A DNA stretch of 64,000 nt from JAEXZL01 sp049943125 (GTDB taxonomy: Bacteria > Bacillota > Clostridia > Clostridiales > Clostridiaceae): NCBI RefSeq assembly GCF_049943125.1, contig NZ_CP188040.1:1364001-1428000 (forward strand), read 5' to 3'. The notes beneath the pieces are model-generated. The model searched no databases, was not told where the DNA came from, and saw only the letters and a list, made by a program, of their open reading frames with translations. Each line of letters starts with the position of its first letter. Position 1 is the stretch's first letter. A program made the translations under genes and the position numbers. Below are positions 1 to 13,125 of this stretch, one piece after another.

Positions 1-4606
<4,606 letters not shown>

Positions 4607-4723
4607 AAAAGTTTGATACTTCTCAAAATTACTTAAAAAAATTGCTGGTTTGTGTTTGTTCTAAACTTAGTTCTCTGTTCAATTTTCAAAGACCATTGCG
4701 GCTTCATTACCGACCGCTTGATT

Positions 4724-4752
4724 ATATTATCACGTCGGTTTTTCTTTGTCAA
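4724..4752 (-). promoter_or_regulatory. rRNA operon promoter
   Basis: On the minus strand a perfect -35 TTGACA (4747-4752) is separated by 17 nt from a -10 TAATAT (4724-4729). This is about 120 nt upstream of the mature 16S 5' end, so the transcript would carry a leader. That leader contains the TTTGAAAATTGAACAGAG-like stretch common before clostridial 16S genes. A second upstream promoter was looked for and none is convincing. Confidence 0.8.
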
Positions 4753-4797
4753 CACTCTTTTTTAAAACTTTTTTCTTTCTCAAGAAACCCAAGTTTC

Positions 4798-4925
4798 AAT
4801 CTTAACTAAGCGAGCAAAGCGAGCTTCAAATCTTCTAACTCTTAGCTCTTATCTAAATAGGAAGCGAGTAAAACGAGCTTCATAATCTTTTACAACTCTT
4901 AGCTCTTACCTCTTACCTCTTAGTT
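4798..4925. repeat. Two imperfect tandem repeats upstream of the rRNA operon
   Basis: Two related copies of about 48 nt lie at 4807-4853 and 4862-4911. Each begins with AAGCGAG, A-rich bases and CGAGCTTC, and ends with a pyrimidine-rich AACTCTTAGCTCTTA stretch. The first part of each copy can form a short hairpin (GAAGC with GCTTC in the second copy). The rest of 4753-5234 is AT-rich and shows nothing else I can name. Confidence 0.6.
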
Positions 4926-5234
4926 GTTCTCAGTTCAAGTGTTTTCCGCTTGCCGTAAGCGACTTGTATATAATAGCACGATTAAAATCATAAAAACTCC
5001 TATAATCATTCATTTATTAAGTATAATCCATTATTCTCTTCATTTTTTCTTTAATAGCTCTTGAATACTCATACAGATACACTAGGTACAGTTTTTGTAG
5101 AAAAACACTAATATATCATATAAAATTCCTTTTATCATATTATTATTTATATAAAATCACTCCAGGATAGATTAAATAACCATATACTTATTTAGTTATT
5201 TTGATTATTATTTAACAACTTTATGCAAGAAGTA

Positions 5235-5263
5235 TTGAATAATTGCAAAGTAAACCTTATAAT
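5235..5263 (+). promoter_or_regulatory. Probable gdhA promoter
   Basis: TTGAAT (5235-5240), a 17-nt spacer and TATAAT (5258-5263) form a good sigma-A promoter facing the glutamate dehydrogenase gene, leaving a leader of about 114 nt. I see no terminator or riboswitch in that leader. Confidence 0.6.
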
Positions 5264-5383
5264 ATTTAGAAAAATATCAATATTGGCAACCTTGCTTATC
5301 AACCAATGTAAAACCATAAATAGCATATTCGATAAAGTAACCTTACAACAGCCATACTATATAAAACTAAAGGGGAGATAACA

Positions 5384-6736
5384 ATGGAATTAAAAAACAA
5401 ATACATGGAGGAGGTATACAATAGTGTATGCCTACGCAATCCTGGAGAAACAGAATTTCACCAGGCTGTTAATGAAGTATTAGAATCCTTAATACCAGTA
5501 ATAGAAAAAAGACCTGACATCATTGAAGAAGGGATAATAGATCGTATGGTTGAGCCAGAGCGACTCATTATGTTTAGAGTGCCTTGGGTGGATGATAAAG
5601 GGAAAATCCGTGTTAACCGTGGTTTTAGAGTTCAATTCAATTCAGCTTTAGGACCCTACAAAGGCGGCCTGCGACTTCATCCTACCGTTAATAGCTCAGT
5701 AATTAAATTTCTAGGCTTTGAGCAGATATTTAAAAACAGTCTTACAGGACTTCCTATGGGAGGAGGCAAGGGAGGCTCCGATTTCGATCCTAAAGGAAAA
5801 TCCGACAATGAGGTTATGAGATTCTGTCAAAGCTTTATGACAGAGCTTTCTAAACATATAGGAGCAGATACCGATGTACCTGCAGGGGATATTGGAGTTG
5901 GCTCTAGAGAAATAGGCTATCTGTTCGGACAGTATAAGCGTATAAGAAATGAGTTCACTGGAGTGCTTACAGGAAAGGCTCTTTGCTCAGGTGGTTCTCT
6001 TATCCGTACTGAAGCTACAGGCTACGGTCTTTTATACTTCACAGAAGAAATGTTTAATAAAATCAATCAAGATAGTATTAAAGGTAAAACAGTAATTATA
6101 TCTGGATCAGGAAATGTGGCTATCTATGCTGCAGAAAAAGCCCAGGAAATGGGTGGAAGGGTAGTTGCCATGTCCGACTCCTCAGGCTATATATACGATC
6201 CTTCTGGAATAAAGGTGGATATAATAAAACAAATAAAAGAGAAGGAAAGAAAGAGAATTAAGGAGTATACAACCTACGTTAAGGAAGCAGAGTACCATGA
6301 AGACTGCAGCGGAATATGGAATATTAAATGTCAGGTAGCGCTCCCTTGTGCAACTCAAAATGAGCTGGATTTAAAAAGCGCTGAGATTCTTGTTAAAAAT
6401 GGTGTACTAGCTGTAGCAGAAGGAGCTAACATGCCAGTTACCCCTGAAGCTATAGAGCTCTTCCAGAAATCAGGGGTTCTCTTTGGACCAGCAAAAGCAG
6501 CTAATGCTGGAGGGGTAGCTACCTCAGGTCTTGAAATGTCCCAAAACTCCATGAGATATTTCTGGACTTCAGAAGAAGTAGATAAAAAGCTTAAAGAGAT
6601 AATGGTAGGAATTTTTGATAGTGCCTACAACGCTTCAAAAGAATACAACTGTCCTGGAGACCTTGTAGTTGGAGCAAATATAGCCGGCTTCCTCAGAGTT
6701 GCGGAAGCTATGAAATGGCAGGGCATAGCCTATTAA
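5384..6736 (+). CDS. gdhA: Glutamate dehydrogenase
   Basis: This 450-residue protein has the length of the hexameric bacterial glutamate dehydrogenases, which interconvert glutamate and 2-oxoglutarate plus ammonia using NAD(P)H in the cytoplasm. The substrate-binding PYKGGLR segment is at about residues 91-97. The catalytic-lysine motif LPMGGGKGG is at about 123-131, and DVPAGDIGVG follows at about 164-173. A Rossmann motif SGSGNV near residue 240 binds the dinucleotide. The ATG follows AAAGGGGAG with good spacing. The gene stands alone with its own promoter. NAD versus NADP preference cannot be decided by eye. Confidence 0.96.
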   Translation: MELKNKYMEEVYNSVCLRNPGETEFHQAVNEVLESLIPVIEKRPDIIEEGIIDRMVEPERLIMFRVPWVDDKGKIRVNRGFRVQFNSALGPYKGGLRLHPTVNSSVIKFLGFEQIFKNSLTGLPMGGGKGGSDFDPKGKSDNEVMRFCQSFMTELSKHIGADTDVPAGDIGVGSREIGYLFGQYKRIRNEFTGVLTGKALCSGGSLIRTEATGYGLLYFTEEMFNKINQDSIKGKTVIISGSGNVAIYAAEKAQEMGGRVVAMSDSSGYIYDPSGIKVDIIKQIKEKERKRIKEYTTYVKEAEYHEDCSGIWNIKCQVALPCATQNELDLKSAEILVKNGVLAVAEGANMPVTPEAIELFQKSGVLFGPAKAANAGGVATSGLEMSQNSMRYFWTSEEVDKKLKEIMVGIFDSAYNASKEYNCPGDLVVGANIAGFLRVAEAMKWQGIAY

Positions 6737-6746
6737 AGATTTAAGC

Positions 6747-6785
6747 TTAAGTGTTCACAAGATGGACAAATTAAGTGTTCACAAG
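6747..6785. repeat. Short direct repeat TTAAGTGTTCACAAG, two copies
   Basis: The 15-mer TTAAGTGTTCACAAG occurs at 6747-6761 and again at 6771-6785, a period of 24 nt, with GGACAA between. It lies just after gdhA. Such paired motifs resemble the repeated termini of some insertion sequences, but no transposase gene or second end is visible, so this could be a relic or chance. Confidence 0.45.
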
Positions 6786-6894
6786 GTGTGTATTTTATAG
6801 GATAATATTATAGATATAATTATTAATTCTCCTGATGCAGCAGAGGAGAAAATATAATCTACTGTTGTTAATTTACTTATAAGGAGACCTCTCC

Positions 6895-7644
6895 ATGAAA
6901 AAGGATGAATTTTTAATAGCAATAGAAGCAAACCTATCGGAGTATCCTGAGTCTTGGGTAGAAGGCATAATAGAAAAATACACAGTGATTTTTGATAAAG
7001 AAATCTCTCAGGGTCTCACTGAAGATGCTGTTGTAGAGAAACTGGGAGATCCTTTTCTTTTAGCTCAAAAATGCAAGCAGGAGGGGTATATCCCTCCCTT
7101 AAAAGAAAACATAGATCAAGACAATGGTAATACGAATAGGTTTAAAGAAGAGAATGATAGTATAAAGCTACCGGATTTAAATACCATAGAACACTCGTCA
7201 AAAACCTTTTTACAGAAGACCTTTAGACTTCTCACCTTTGTTGTATTTTTAATCCTAGCCCTTCCCTTATTTGCTTCTTTACTATTTCTTTTCTCAGTCT
7301 CATTGGTCGTATTTCTTGCAGGCTTTATCGTTTCCTTAGGAGTATTTATAGCGCCATCCTATATAGATGTGGTTAATACAATACCTAAGAGTATAGTCAC
7401 CTTTGGTGGGTTAGGCACAATCACCTTAGGCATTACTACAGCAATAGGAGGCATACTCCTATTAAAGCTCAATGTTAGATTTATAAAAGGGCTAACAAAG
7501 AAAATCAGCCAGCCTATAACAGATAAAAAGGAGTACTATCCAATAAATGAGAATAGAAGATTAAAGAGATTTTTTGTTTTCTTTATGGGGTTAACCTTAA
7601 TTTTTTATGGTATCTTATTAATTTTTCTAAACAGCTATCAATAG
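6895..7644 (+). CDS. HAAS-domain (DUF1700-like) membrane protein
   Basis: The first 65 residues or so match the HAAS/DUF1700 pattern: an MKKDEFL start, a helix with YPE, then LTEDAVVEKLGDP, as found in proteins that usually accompany PadR-type regulators. Residues 110-250 contain about four hydrophobic membrane segments. The ATG follows AAGGAGACC. No PadR gene lies next to it here, so the usual partner is absent locally. Function is unknown. A signalling or envelope-stress role is only an inference from the family. A strong bidirectional terminator follows. Confidence 0.75.
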   Translation: MKKDEFLIAIEANLSEYPESWVEGIIEKYTVIFDKEISQGLTEDAVVEKLGDPFLLAQKCKQEGYIPPLKENIDQDNGNTNRFKEENDSIKLPDLNTIEHSSKTFLQKTFRLLTFVVFLILALPLFASLLFLFSVSLVVFLAGFIVSLGVFIAPSYIDVVNTIPKSIVTFGGLGTITLGITTAIGGILLLKLNVRFIKGLTKKISQPITDKKEYYPINENRRLKRFFVFFMGLTLIFYGILLIFLNSYQ

Positions 7645-7647
7645 GCT

Positions 7648-7690
7648 AAAAAATGCCCATATCTCATAAAATAGAGATATGGGCATTTTT
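7648..7690. terminator. Bidirectional terminator
   Basis: An 18-bp perfect stem, AAAAATGCCCATATCTC and its complement, with a loop of about 7 nt and T-rich flanks on both sides. It sits between two convergent genes and can end transcription from both. Confidence 0.85.
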
Positions 7691-7691
7691 A

Positions 7692-8777
7692 TTAAGAGTT
7701 ATGACTTACCTCTTTTTCTCTTTTCTTATCAATATCCTTTGATAGTCTTCTCCACGGCTTATATTTTATCACTACATAAAGAAGCCTTATAAAAGCAGCT
7801 ACAAAGATGTATATGAACATAAGCCTGTAGGCAAGCTCCCAGGCTGTCTCCATTTCCATTCCCTTATTAGCTAATAAATACCCCATAGCTGTTCCAAGAG
7901 ATAGAAATAAAGAAGCAGCAATTACCATAGCTCCAACGGTAACAATTTCAGCACCTATATATACAAAGTAATTACTAAGACGCTCTACCTTTAAATGCTT
8001 AAAGACCACCAAAGCTATACCTATAAATATGATTGCAAGGAAAAACAAAAGCAGTGTAATCCCTACCTGCATAGAGCTATTGTCAAAGGATAATCTGTAA
8101 TCCTCAGTAATAAGCTTGTACAACTTATATACTGTCCTACCTTCCACCGCAGCTATAAAATTTCTTGTCTTTATATACTCTTCATTAATAAGATAATAAC
8201 CAGTACCAAAAAACAGTAAAAAGGAGTATACGGTAAAAATCGGCATCATAACCACTGAAAATATATTACCGAAGAATCCATTAAAAGCCATTGATACTGC
8301 TGCCATAAAAAATATAAAAACCATGTGAAAGGCAAAAAACTTAATTATCTCAGTGAAGCCTATTGAAGCTTCATTGATAAACTTGCTAGAATTCATAAGA
8401 TACAATAAAAACTTTACAAAGAAACAAGCTATAAAGCTTAAATATATACCAGTAAAAATTGATGCTCCTTTAGTAACAAAATAGATTATTCTATTGCCGC
8501 CCTGATACTTCTTATCCTGAAGCTTTGCTCTTTTATCCATCATTAATATAGAAGCAGCTATAAGATATACAAGTCCAAGGATTACAATCTCCAAAATGCT
8601 TAAAGAAAAATATTCCTTTATAGCAAGACCTCTATCTAATGCAGCGCCACTCCCAATAAGGGAAAGCATCCCCTGATTATTAAATATAAAAAATAAAACT
8701 AAAAATAGAATAGGCGAAAAAAACCTAAGCTTTTTTAGTTCACTTTTAAACATGGGTATTGAAAAATAACTCTCCAT
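7692..8777 (-). CDS. Multi-pass membrane protein of unknown function
   Basis: This 361-residue protein has about eight strongly hydrophobic segments and a basic C-terminus (KKREKEVSHNS). The layout resembles an ABC-2-type permease subunit, but no ATPase gene is adjacent and I recognise no diagnostic motif. I therefore leave the function open. It is transcribed towards the convergent HAAS gene. No ribosome-binding site is clearly outstanding beyond a GAGGA upstream of the ATG. Confidence 0.6.
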   Translation of the reverse strand: MESYFSIPMFKSELKKLRFFSPILFLVLFFIFNNQGMLSLIGSGAALDRGLAIKEYFSLSILEIVILGLVYLIAASILMMDKRAKLQDKKYQGGNRIIYFVTKGASIFTGIYLSFIACFFVKFLLYLMNSSKFINEASIGFTEIIKFFAFHMVFIFFMAAVSMAFNGFFGNIFSVVMMPIFTVYSFLLFFGTGYYLINEEYIKTRNFIAAVEGRTVYKLYKLITEDYRLSFDNSSMQVGITLLLFFLAIIFIGIALVVFKHLKVERLSNYFVYIGAEIVTVGAMVIAASLFLSLGTAMGYLLANKGMEMETAWELAYRLMFIYIFVAAFIRLLYVVIKYKPWRRLSKDIDKKREKEVSHNS

Positions 8778-9011
8778 ATATCCTCATTCCTCCGCGATAT
8801 TATTGCTTGTTAATGTTTACCATAGCATATTGGTTATGCTTTCTATAAAAACCATAATATTTTATTTTTAAAAGGGCTTATATAAAATTGTAACACATTT
8901 CTTGAAGTGAGAATATACTGTAATTAGAAAAGATATTCAGAGCTCCTCGTATATATGTATTACTACTTAAAATTAACGATGCATTCTTCCTACTCCCATC
9001 TTTAATTAAAA

Positions 9012-9036
9012 TATGGGCCGCCTAAAAGGCGGTCTA
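9012..9036 (-). terminator. Terminator of the dnaX-bofA operon
   Basis: A 7-bp GC-rich stem (GACCGCC with GGCGGCC, one G-T pair) and a TTTTA loop lie immediately downstream of bofA on the minus strand, followed by an AT-rich but not T-only tail. It is moderately convincing. Confidence 0.55.
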
Positions 9037-9042
9037 TATTAT

Positions 9043-9297
9043 TTAAAAAAACAGCTTAAAAACCACCAAAAAAATAACTCCTGGAACCCCAAAGAACCCG
9101 GCAATCAATGCCGTAACAGCATTTATGCCAATGAATATTCCAAAGTCTTGTCCAAAATAATTTAATAAGGTTAAAAGAATTACCCCTAGAAGCCCATTAA
9201 GCAGGAGCTTAATCAAGAGCTTCAATGGCCAAGAAAATATTTTTACTATAATAACTAAGGCCACCATAGCAATTATAAAATAAATAAACGTATCCAT
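9043..9297 (-). CDS. bofA: BofA-family protein (pro-sigma-K processing inhibitor family)
   Basis: This 84-residue protein has two or three membrane segments and a C-terminal IGINAVTALIAGFFGVPGV stretch characteristic of the BofA family. In Bacillus, BofA helps hold the SpoIVFB protease inactive until the mother cell should process pro-sigma-K. The gene lies after recR and yaaL, its usual position in Firmicutes. BofA homologues also occur outside the sigma-K pathway, so this alone does not prove sporulation. The ATG follows AAGGGGATG. Confidence 0.85.
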   Translation of the reverse strand: MDTFIYFIIAMVALVIIVKIFSWPLKLLIKLLLNGLLGVILLTLLNYFGQDFGIFIGINAVTALIAGFFGVPGVIFLVVFKLFF

Positions 9298-9362
9298 TTT
9301 CTCATCCCCTTAAAAATAAAGCTATTATATTAATATGTGGAGGTATAACAAATATTCCACTA

Positions 9363-9629
9363 TTATACCTCTACTATTATAGCACGAAGTTCAATCAAAT
9401 CCTTAGGACTAAGAGATATGTTTAAGGCTTTGGCTTCCTTTACTAGATATTCATAGCTCTTAAGTGAAGCCTGCTTATTATATATAGCCACCTCAATAAG
9501 CTTAGGATCTTCCGCATTCTGAAAAAAACTTTCTGCAGCTTCAATATCTAACAAGGCCCTTTTTATGCCTTCTATTATTTCTTTTCTCTGCCTTACAAAC
9601 TCTTTATATTCACTTTTACTTATAGGCAT
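9363..9629 (-). CDS. yaaL: YaaL-like DUF2508 protein
   Basis: This is an 88-residue soluble, largely helical protein with an acidic central region (ALLDIEAAESFFQNAEDP). Size, composition and position between recR and bofA match the YaaL/DUF2508 family. Its function is not established. The ATG is preceded by AGGAGGG. It belongs to the dnaX-ebfC-recR block but is separated from recR by about 80 nt. Confidence 0.8.
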   Translation of the reverse strand: MPISKSEYKEFVRQRKEIIEGIKRALLDIEAAESFFQNAEDPKLIEVAIYNKQASLKSYEYLVKEAKALNISLSPKDLIELRAIIVEV

Positions 9630-9708
9630 ATAGAAAACCCTCCTATTTATGTAATACTATTACTAGCTTAATTATTTCCATAAATAGGCATTTATATTCT
9701 GTGAATCT

Positions 9709-10305
9709 CTATATTTCTTTTCTTCCCTCTAAAGCTTTGGAAAGAGTTACCTCATCAGCATACTCTAAATCTCCTCCTACAGGAATACCAGAGGCTATTC
9801 TCGTAACCCTAATATCTAAAGGCTTAAGAATTCTTGATATGTACATTGCCGTGGCCTCCCCTTCAATAGTAGGATTTGTAGCTACTATCACCTCATTAAC
9901 CTCTGGATTCATTCTTGCTACCAGCTCTCTTATCCTTATATCCTGAGGTCCTCTTCCCTGCATGGGAGATATATTTCCATGAAGCACATGATATACTCCG
10001 TTAAATTCCTTAACTCTTTCCATGGTCATGATATCCTTAGGCTGCTCTACAACACAGATAGCCCCCTTATCTCTGTTAGGATTACCACAGATAGCACAGG
10101 GGTCTGAATCGGTAAAGTTTCCACATACAGAGCAATATTTAATAGTACCTCTAGCCTGAACTAAAGCTTTAGAAAACTCCTCCACCTCTTCCTTAGGTAG
10201 GTTTAAAACATACAGCGTCAGCCTCTGCGCCGTCTTATGTCCTATACCAGGAAGCTTGGCAAATTCTTCTATAAGCTTTTCTATAGCCACTGGATAAAAA
10301 TCCAT
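9709..10305 (-). CDS. recR: Recombination mediator protein RecR
   Basis: RecR (198 residues, the standard length) works with RecO and RecF to load RecA at single-stranded gaps. The N-terminus has the helix-hairpin-helix LPGIGHKTAQRL at about residues 17-28. A four-cysteine zinc site (CSVCG and CAICG) lies at about 57-75. A Toprim domain follows, with VVEQPKDI and the ATNPTIEGEATA segment at about 145-156. The ATG has an AAAGGATG ribosome-binding site. It is the third gene of the dnaX-ebfC-recR set. Confidence 0.97.
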   Translation of the reverse strand: MDFYPVAIEKLIEEFAKLPGIGHKTAQRLTLYVLNLPKEEVEEFSKALVQARGTIKYCSVCGNFTDSDPCAICGNPNRDKGAICVVEQPKDIMTMERVKEFNGVYHVLHGNISPMQGRGPQDIRIRELVARMNPEVNEVIVATNPTIEGEATAMYISRILKPLDIRVTRIASGIPVGGDLEYADEVTLSKALEGRKEI

Positions 10306-10376
10306 TTAATCACATCCTTTAAGCTTACTGATAATTATATTATGCTTCAAAAGCATCATTAAAATCTAATGAATTA

Positions 10377-10413
10377 AATGAAAAAATTTTCCCTGAGGGA
10401 AAATTTTTTCATT
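10377..10413. terminator. Long perfect hairpin between ebfC and recR
   Basis: An almost gapless 18-bp inverted repeat (AATGAAAAAATTTTCCCT, loop of about 3 nt, and its complement) occupies the gap between ebfC and recR. It could be a partial terminator or an mRNA-processing or stability element inside the operon. Because T-runs lie in both arms it could act in either direction. Confidence 0.6.
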
Positions 10414-10440
10414 GATGTATCATCGTTATTATTCTCGAAT

Positions 10441-10782
10441 TTAAAATAAACCAGGCATATTAAAGCCACCAGTCATCTTTCCCATGGTGCTTGCTGCATC
10501 TTCTTCAGCCTGCTGGATAGCCCCATTAACAGAGCTTAACACTAAATCCTCTAGCATTTCCACATCATCAGGGTCTAGAACATCTGGTTGAATCTTTATG
10601 GATAACAGCTGTTTTTTACCATTAACCTTAGCTGTTACCGCTCCTCCACCTACAGAAGTCTCATATTCTTTATTTTCAAGCTCTTTTTGAGTTTCTTCCA
10701 TCTGCTTTTGAAGCTTTTGTGCCTGCTTCATTAAGTTATTCATATTTCCGCCGCCAAAGCCGCCAGGAAATCCCTTTGCCAT
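10441..10782 (-). CDS. ebfC: YbaB/EbfC nucleoid-associated protein
   Basis: This 113-residue protein begins with a Gly/Phe/Met-rich segment (MAKGFPGGFGGGNMNNLMKQ), then a long helix rich in Lys, Gln and Glu, then a GGGAVTAKVNGK strand region. This is the YbaB/EbfC family of small DNA-binding proteins. It sits between dnaX and recR as in most bacteria. The ATG follows AAGGAGG. Its precise role in vivo is not settled. Confidence 0.95.
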   Translation of the reverse strand: MAKGFPGGFGGGNMNNLMKQAQKLQKQMEETQKELENKEYETSVGGGAVTAKVNGKKQLLSIKIQPDVLDPDDVEMLEDLVLSSVNGAIQQAEEDAASTMGKMTGGFNMPGLF

Positions 10783-10867
10783 ATGATAAACCTCCTTATA
10801 TTAGCAATTACTCATATTATTATATAGTATTTTACCTCTTATTACTATATTTATTAGGAATTTTAAG

Positions 10868-12502
10868 CTAATCCTCAATTATTTGAATATTGTCCTCTCC
10901 AAAGGCTTCAATGAGCAAATCCTCTGGGCTTTTACTGCTCTGGACTTTTCTATCCACTGTGTAGACAACCTTCAACCTATCCTTAAGTATTTCAGAAAAG
11001 ACTTCATCTACAATCCTTCTGTTCTCATCCTTCTCAAGCCTTACCTTATTAAAGGAATATTCTTCTTCATAGTTTATCTCAACAATACCTTTTTCACAGC
11101 TTACAGGCTTACCAGTAACTAAGGAAGCATAAATAAGCATAGCTCTGCGAGCCTTTAAACTTTCTAATATATCATTCCAGGCTCTCTTAACTCCATCTAA
11201 GGTAATCTTTGAATCTGAATTAACTCCCTGAGCACCACTAGCTATAGTTTGTTTATCCGGTGCCTTTCGTCCCACTGGAACTCCTACTCTTTGCCCTTCC
11301 TTAGGACTTACAGAGCTAGAAGCTTCTCTAGAAGCACTTACAGCAATTTTCCCGGACTTTAAAGCATCCTCCAGCCTGTTAAGCCTTGTAAGGATTATCT
11401 CTGGAGAGGAATCATATTCAATCTTACATAGCTTGATAGTGGTAAGCTCTAGATATAATCTCGATTGCTTACTTACCCTGGACTGCTCCTCGCATTCCTG
11501 AAGAAGCCTTATGCTTCTCATTATCTCTTCAGTTCTTATCCCTTTGCTCTGATTCTTTAACAGCTCAATATGCTCTAAGGAGGCATCAATAACTGTTTCA
11601 GGAGCATTGCTCACCTTAACCATTAGAAGATTTCTATAGTGAGTAATTATATCCTTAATAAAAAGATGCATATCCTTACCGGTCATGACCATTTCATCAA
11701 TGACATTAAGGGCTTTCTCAGTACTTCTTTCTATTATTGAGTCAGTAAGCTTGAAGAGATTCTCGTTAGTTACAAGACCAAGCATTCCTATGACGTTATC
11801 ATATTCAACCTTACCGCCTCCCATGGAAATTCCCTGGTCAAGTATACTTAAGGCATCTCTCATAGCTCCATCTGACACCCTAGCTATGAGCTTTAGGGAA
11901 TTATCATCAGCAAAAACACCCTGCTCTGTGACAATTTTTCTTAAACGCTCTGATATGTTCTCGGTGCTTATCCTCTTAAAATCAAACCTCTGACACCTAG
12001 AAAGTATGGTTATAGGCAGCTTTTGAGGATCTGTGGTAGCTAGTATGAACACCACATTCTTAGGGGGCTCCTCCAAAGTTTTAAGAAAGGCATTTACAGC
12101 TCCCTGAGAGAGCATATGAACCTCATCCATTATATATACCTTAAATCTAGCCTCCTGTGGAGGATATTGAACATCATCAATTATATCTCTGATTTTATCC
12201 ACACCATTATTAGAGGCTGCATCTAGTTCAGTTATATCAATGGCAAGTCCCTTATTAATTTTTGTACACATTTCACATTCATTACAGGGTTCACCATCAT
12301 GAAGATTCAAGCAATTTAAAGCCTTTGCCATGATCTTTGCTGTAGAGGTTTTACCTGTACCTCTAGTACCGCAAAAAAGATAGGCGTGGGCGGTTCTTTC
12401 ATTTTTAATTTGATTTCTTAAAGTTATGGTAATATGCTCCTGCCCAACAACATCGTTAAAGTTTCTGGGCCTCCATTCTCTATATAAAGCAGTGTATGCC
12501 AA
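10868..12502 (-). CDS. dnaX: DNA polymerase III subunit gamma/tau
   Basis: The clamp-loader ATPase has Walker A GTRGTGKTS, a zinc module (CLN...CNECEMC), Walker B-like DEVH and sensor TTDPQKLP in the N-terminal 180 residues. Domains III and the divergent tau C-terminus follow. I place the start at TTG 12502. It gives the canonical MAYTALYREWRP N-terminus (544 residues), and GAGGTGG stands five bases upstream. The GTG at 12511 overlaps that ribosome-binding site. I saw no A-run slippery site, so a gamma form by frameshifting is not supported here. Confidence 0.95.
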   Translation of the reverse strand: MAYTALYREWRPRNFNDVVGQEHITITLRNQIKNERTAHAYLFCGTRGTGKTSTAKIMAKALNCLNLHDGEPCNECEMCTKINKGLAIDITELDAASNNGVDKIRDIIDDVQYPPQEARFKVYIMDEVHMLSQGAVNAFLKTLEEPPKNVVFILATTDPQKLPITILSRCQRFDFKRISTENISERLRKIVTEQGVFADDNSLKLIARVSDGAMRDALSILDQGISMGGGKVEYDNVIGMLGLVTNENLFKLTDSIIERSTEKALNVIDEMVMTGKDMHLFIKDIITHYRNLLMVKVSNAPETVIDASLEHIELLKNQSKGIRTEEIMRSIRLLQECEEQSRVSKQSRLYLELTTIKLCKIEYDSSPEIILTRLNRLEDALKSGKIAVSASREASSSVSPKEGQRVGVPVGRKAPDKQTIASGAQGVNSDSKITLDGVKRAWNDILESLKARRAMLIYASLVTGKPVSCEKGIVEINYEEEYSFNKVRLEKDENRRIVDEVFSEILKDRLKVVYTVDRKVQSSKSPEDLLIEAFGEDNIQIIED

Positions 12503-12647
12503 GGCGTCCACCTCATTTCTATTTCTACCTTATTATTATACACTAAAAATCTATACTTTTAACATCGGAACAATAATTTTAAATACAACAAAAAACACGC
12601 CATATAAAATGCGTGTACTTATAATCGATATTATTTATTTATATTAA

Positions 12648-12916
12648 AACCGTGCACCTCGCGTTGACAGTAGCCTATAAGCGTTACCCATATAGTTAGC
12701 TCAAGCCAGGTTGATCCACGGCACATGCAAGATTCCACTTACCGCTGCTTCCTTCCGGACCTGACGGGGTTCATGGGCTTACATTGCGTGGGACCCAGAC
12801 TCTCAACACCACTTTTATGGGGCAGACCCTACAGGCTAAAGCCGAAGCGAGGAATTCAATCCTGCTATAGCGGATTGCAGGTACAGGGCACCGCTGACTC
12901 CCCATCTAGCACGGCA
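12648..12916 (-). ncRNA. ffs: Signal recognition particle RNA, large (Bacillus/Clostridium) type
   Basis: Domain IV is unmistakable on the minus strand: CAGGTCCGGAAGGAAGCAGC at about 12747-12766. The Alu-like part is present too, with GGGGAG...GCGGTGCCCTGTACC near 12880-12904. The ends pair (GCCGTGC at 12909-12915 with GCACGGT at 12649-12655), giving about 269 nt, the size of the large Gram-positive SRP RNA. It forms the SRP with Ffh and targets membrane and secreted proteins. It sits between tRNA-Ser and dnaX, a typical location. Exact ends are inferred from the terminal pairing. Confidence 0.92.
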
Positions 12917-12925
12917 AAATTTAAA

Positions 12926-13016
12926 TGGCGGAGAGAGAGGGATTCGAACCCTCGGTAGAGTTTCCCCTACACCCGCTTTCCAGGCGAGCCCCTTAAGCCA
13001 ACTCGGACATCTCTCC
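12926..13016 (-). tRNA. tRNA-Ser(GGA)
   Basis: On the minus strand a 91-nt class II tRNA begins GGAGAGATGTCCGAGTTGG and ends with an encoded CCA. The acceptor arms GGAGAGA and TCTCTCC pair. The anticodon loop CTGGAAA (stem CTCGC/GCGGG) gives anticodon GGA for UCC/UCU codons. A long variable arm is present, as expected for serine, and the T-loop GTTCGAATC is standard. Confidence 0.97.
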
Positions 13017-13125
13017 ACATCTTGTCTTTAGAAATACCTTTATTAAATTTTAATAATGAAACTAGCTGTATTCCTGCGACGTATTTCATTATAGCAAGTT
13101 TATTTAACTACGTCAACAATAAATT

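Noticed and set aside
10868..12502. Programmed frameshift producing a short gamma form of DnaX
   Set aside because: No A-rich slippery heptamer with a following stem was seen in the gene.
12725..13018. Two ORFs across the SRP RNA and tRNA-Ser
   Set aside because: Both overlap clearly recognisable structural RNAs.
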